A stretch of DNA of 6,637 nt from Planctomycetota bacterium (GTDB lineage: Bacteria; Planctomycetota; UBA1135; UBA2386): the NCBI GenBank assembly GCA_020425885.1, contig JAGQRA010000078.1, positions 1-6,637 on the forward strand. Direction: 5' to 3'. The notes below the pieces were generated by a model. The model saw only the letters and a list, made by a program, of their open reading frames with translations, searched no databases and was not told the origin of the DNA. Both the position numbers and the translations under genes were made by a program. Of this stretch, positions 5,259-6,637 are shown piece by piece; the first letter of the stretch is position 1, and the number at the start of each line of letters is the position of its first letter.

Positions 5259-6608
5259 ATGTCCAAGACCCCGCTGCTGTGCGTGATGATGTTCCTCCAG
5301 TTCTTCATCTGGGGGAGTTGGTACGTGACCGCGCCGCGCGTGCTCGGACCGCTCGGCTTCGGCGGCCCCGAGTTCGGCTGGACCTACGCGGTCGGTCCGA
5401 TCGCCGGCATGATCTCGCCGCTGTTCGTCGGCATGATCGTCGACCGCTTCTTCGCCAGCCAGCGGGTGCTCGGTCTGTTGCACCTGATCGGCGCGGCGGT
5501 GATGTGGTACGCGAGCACGCTGATGGTCGGCGAGGCCGCGGGGCCAGGCATGATCAACACCGTGTTCCTGGCCTACATGCTGTGCTACTTCCCGACGCTG
5601 TCCCTGACCAACACCGTCGCGCTGCACCAGTTCACCGATGCCGAGAAGGAGTTCCCGCGGGTGCGCGTGTTCGGCACCATCGGCTGGATCGTCGCCGGCC
5701 TCGTGCTGTCGACGATGGGCTGGGGCGCCTCGGTGCATATGTTCCACCTCTCCGCCGGCGCCGGCGTGCTGATGGGACTGTTCAGCTTCGTACTGCCGCA
5801 CACGCCGCCGCCGGCCGCCGGCCAGCCGTTCTCGGCGACGCAGGCGCTCGGCCTCGACGCCCTGTCGCTGCTCAAGCAACCGGCGTTCCTGGTGTTCATG
5901 TTCTGCAGCTTCCTGATCTGCATCCCGCTGGCCTTCTACTACCAGATGGCCGAACGCACGCTCGGCGCCGGCTACGTCGAGGACACGCCGTTCAAGATGA
6001 CCTTCGGCCAGATGTCCGAGATCTTCTTCATGGTGGTGATGCCGTTCTTCTTCCGCCGGCTCGGCGTCAAGTGGATGCTCGCCGTCGGCATGGCGGCGTG
6101 GGTGGTGCGCTACGGACTGTTCCATCTCGGCATGCCCGACGGCACCGTCTGGATGCTGCTGCTCGGCGTCGCGCTGCACGGCATCTGCTACGACTTCTTC
6201 TTCGTCACCGGCCAGATCTACACCGACCGCGTCGCGCCGCGCGAGCTGCGCGGTCAGGCCCAGGGCATGCTGGTGCTGTTCACGCTCGGCCTCGGCATGC
6301 TGATCGGCGCCCAGGTGGCGGGCGCCGTCGAGGCGTCCCACACCGACCAGGCCGCGATCGACGCCATCGACGCCCGCCTGCAACCGGTGCAGAGCGAGGC
6401 CGCCGCCATCGTCGAACGCCTCGGCGAGGCCGCCGCGGTCAACGATGCCCGCTGGCAGGAGCTGAACACACAGATCCAGACCGGCGGCATCGACAAGCTG
6501 CGCGCCATCGACTGGTCGGGCATCTGGCTGATCCCGTGCCTGCTCGCGCTCGGCGTGCTGATCCTGTTCGTCTTCACCTTCCGACCGGCGCGACGCGACG
6601 ACGAGTGA
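5259..6608 (+). CDS. MFS transporter, nucleoside:H+ symporter-like
   Basis: A 449-residue inner-membrane protein with about 12 hydrophobic segments. MMFLQFFIWGSWYVTAPRVLG (10-30) is the first helix, with the WGSWYVT sequence common in Nuc_H_symport (NupG/XapB-like) carriers of planctomycetes and Bacteroidetes. VGMIVDRFFASQRVL (57-71) is the MFS loop 2-3 signature region. FPRVRVFGTIGWIVAGLV (132-149) is the conserved loop 4-5 and helix 5 motif, and GICYDFFFVTGQIYTDRVAP (308-327) the late-helix motif. This family imports nucleosides by proton symport, but many environmental members have unknown, possibly sugar-like substrates. Between the last two helices (about 357-418) lies an Ala/Glu/Asp/Gln-rich, probably helical segment, predicted to face the periplasm if the N-terminus is inside; helix 12 is IWLIPCLLALGVLILFVFTF (422-441). 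The ATG at 5259 has no recognisable ribosome-binding site. It may be co-transcribed with the upstream dehydrogenase, although a hairpin lies between them. Confidence 0.92.
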   Translation: MSKTPLLCVMMFLQFFIWGSWYVTAPRVLGPLGFGGPEFGWTYAVGPIAGMISPLFVGMIVDRFFASQRVLGLLHLIGAAVMWYASTLMVGEAAGPGMINTVFLAYMLCYFPTLSLTNTVALHQFTDAEKEFPRVRVFGTIGWIVAGLVLSTMGWGASVHMFHLSAGAGVLMGLFSFVLPHTPPPAAGQPFSATQALGLDALSLLKQPAFLVFMFCSFLICIPLAFYYQMAERTLGAGYVEDTPFKMTFGQMSEIFFMVVMPFFFRRLGVKWMLAVGMAAWVVRYGLFHLGMPDGTVWMLLLGVALHGICYDFFFVTGQIYTDRVAPRELRGQAQGMLVLFTLGLGMLIGAQVAGAVEASHTDQAAIDAIDARLQPVQSEAAAIVERLGEAAAVNDARWQELNTQIQTGGIDKLRAIDWSGIWLIPCLLALGVLILFVFTFRPARRDDE

Positions 6609-6625
6609 ACCAACGGAACCAACGG
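6608..6625 (+). repeat. Short tandem duplication at the end of the MFS gene
   Basis: The 9-base unit AACCAACGG occurs twice in perfect tandem, beginning with the last base of the MFS stop codon. It is too short to interpret and may be chance. Confidence 0.35.
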
Positions 6626-6637
6626 TGCCAGGACCAA

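Noticed and set aside
3815..5308. Long open frame on the minus strand (497 codons) across the dehydrogenase
   Set aside because: Composition is Arg/Val/Asp/His-rich without motifs, and the plus strand encodes a clear Rossmann enzyme. It is a shadow of GC-rich codons.
4983..6383. Long open frame on the minus strand (466 codons) across the MFS gene
   Set aside because: It is extremely His/Glu/Arg-rich, as expected for the reverse of a hydrophobic membrane protein, and has no motif.

Overview
This is a GC-rich bacterial window with six protein genes in two divergent blocks. Four genes read leftward (positions 3728 down to 1) and two read rightward (4043-6608), with a 314-base gap between the blocks. 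No rRNA, tRNA, CRISPR array, transposase or integrase is visible. The style suggests Planctomycetota. It shows a TlpA-type lipoprotein with a PHER-type sequence after its active site, a glycine-rich secreted protein with a characteristic C-terminal tail, a secreted protein with an 'LEGEHFHVESN' type module, and a nucleoside-symporter-like MFS carrier. This assignment rests on remembered family resemblance and not on a marker gene.

Left block, in order of transcription: a glycine-rich secreted protein (3728-2649); a 173-base gap holding a strong hairpin; a TlpA/thioredoxin-fold lipoprotein (2475-1405); a RibD-C/DHFR-like reductase (1319-654); and the N-terminal 210 residues of a secreted protein or lipoprotein that runs off the left edge (631-1). 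The last three have gaps of 85 and 22 bases and probably form one transcript.

The highlight is the TlpA-like gene. Its reading frame is interrupted once, by TGA at 1728-1726, exactly where the first cysteine of the thioredoxin CGPC motif belongs, so the motif reads W-[UGA]-G-P-C-R. The same frame continues through the rest of the thioredoxin fold to a second TGA at 1407-1405. Starting 24 bases after the first TGA there is a perfect inverted repeat that folds into a 7-bp stem with a GGUC tetraloop. This fits the bacterial SECIS pattern, and the loop is the same as the one I recall for E. coli fdhF. I therefore annotate one 356-residue selenoprotein (Sec250) and not two broken fragments. A second fold, mutually exclusive with the SECIS, uses the same 7 bases and could act as a switch.

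Right block: a saccharopine dehydrogenase-family oxidoreductase (4043-5119), a 139-base gap containing a perfect 10-bp inverted repeat, and a 12-helix MFS transporter of the nucleoside:H+ symporter type with an extra soluble insert before its last helix (5259-6608). The two may be co-transcribed, but nothing here ties their functions together.
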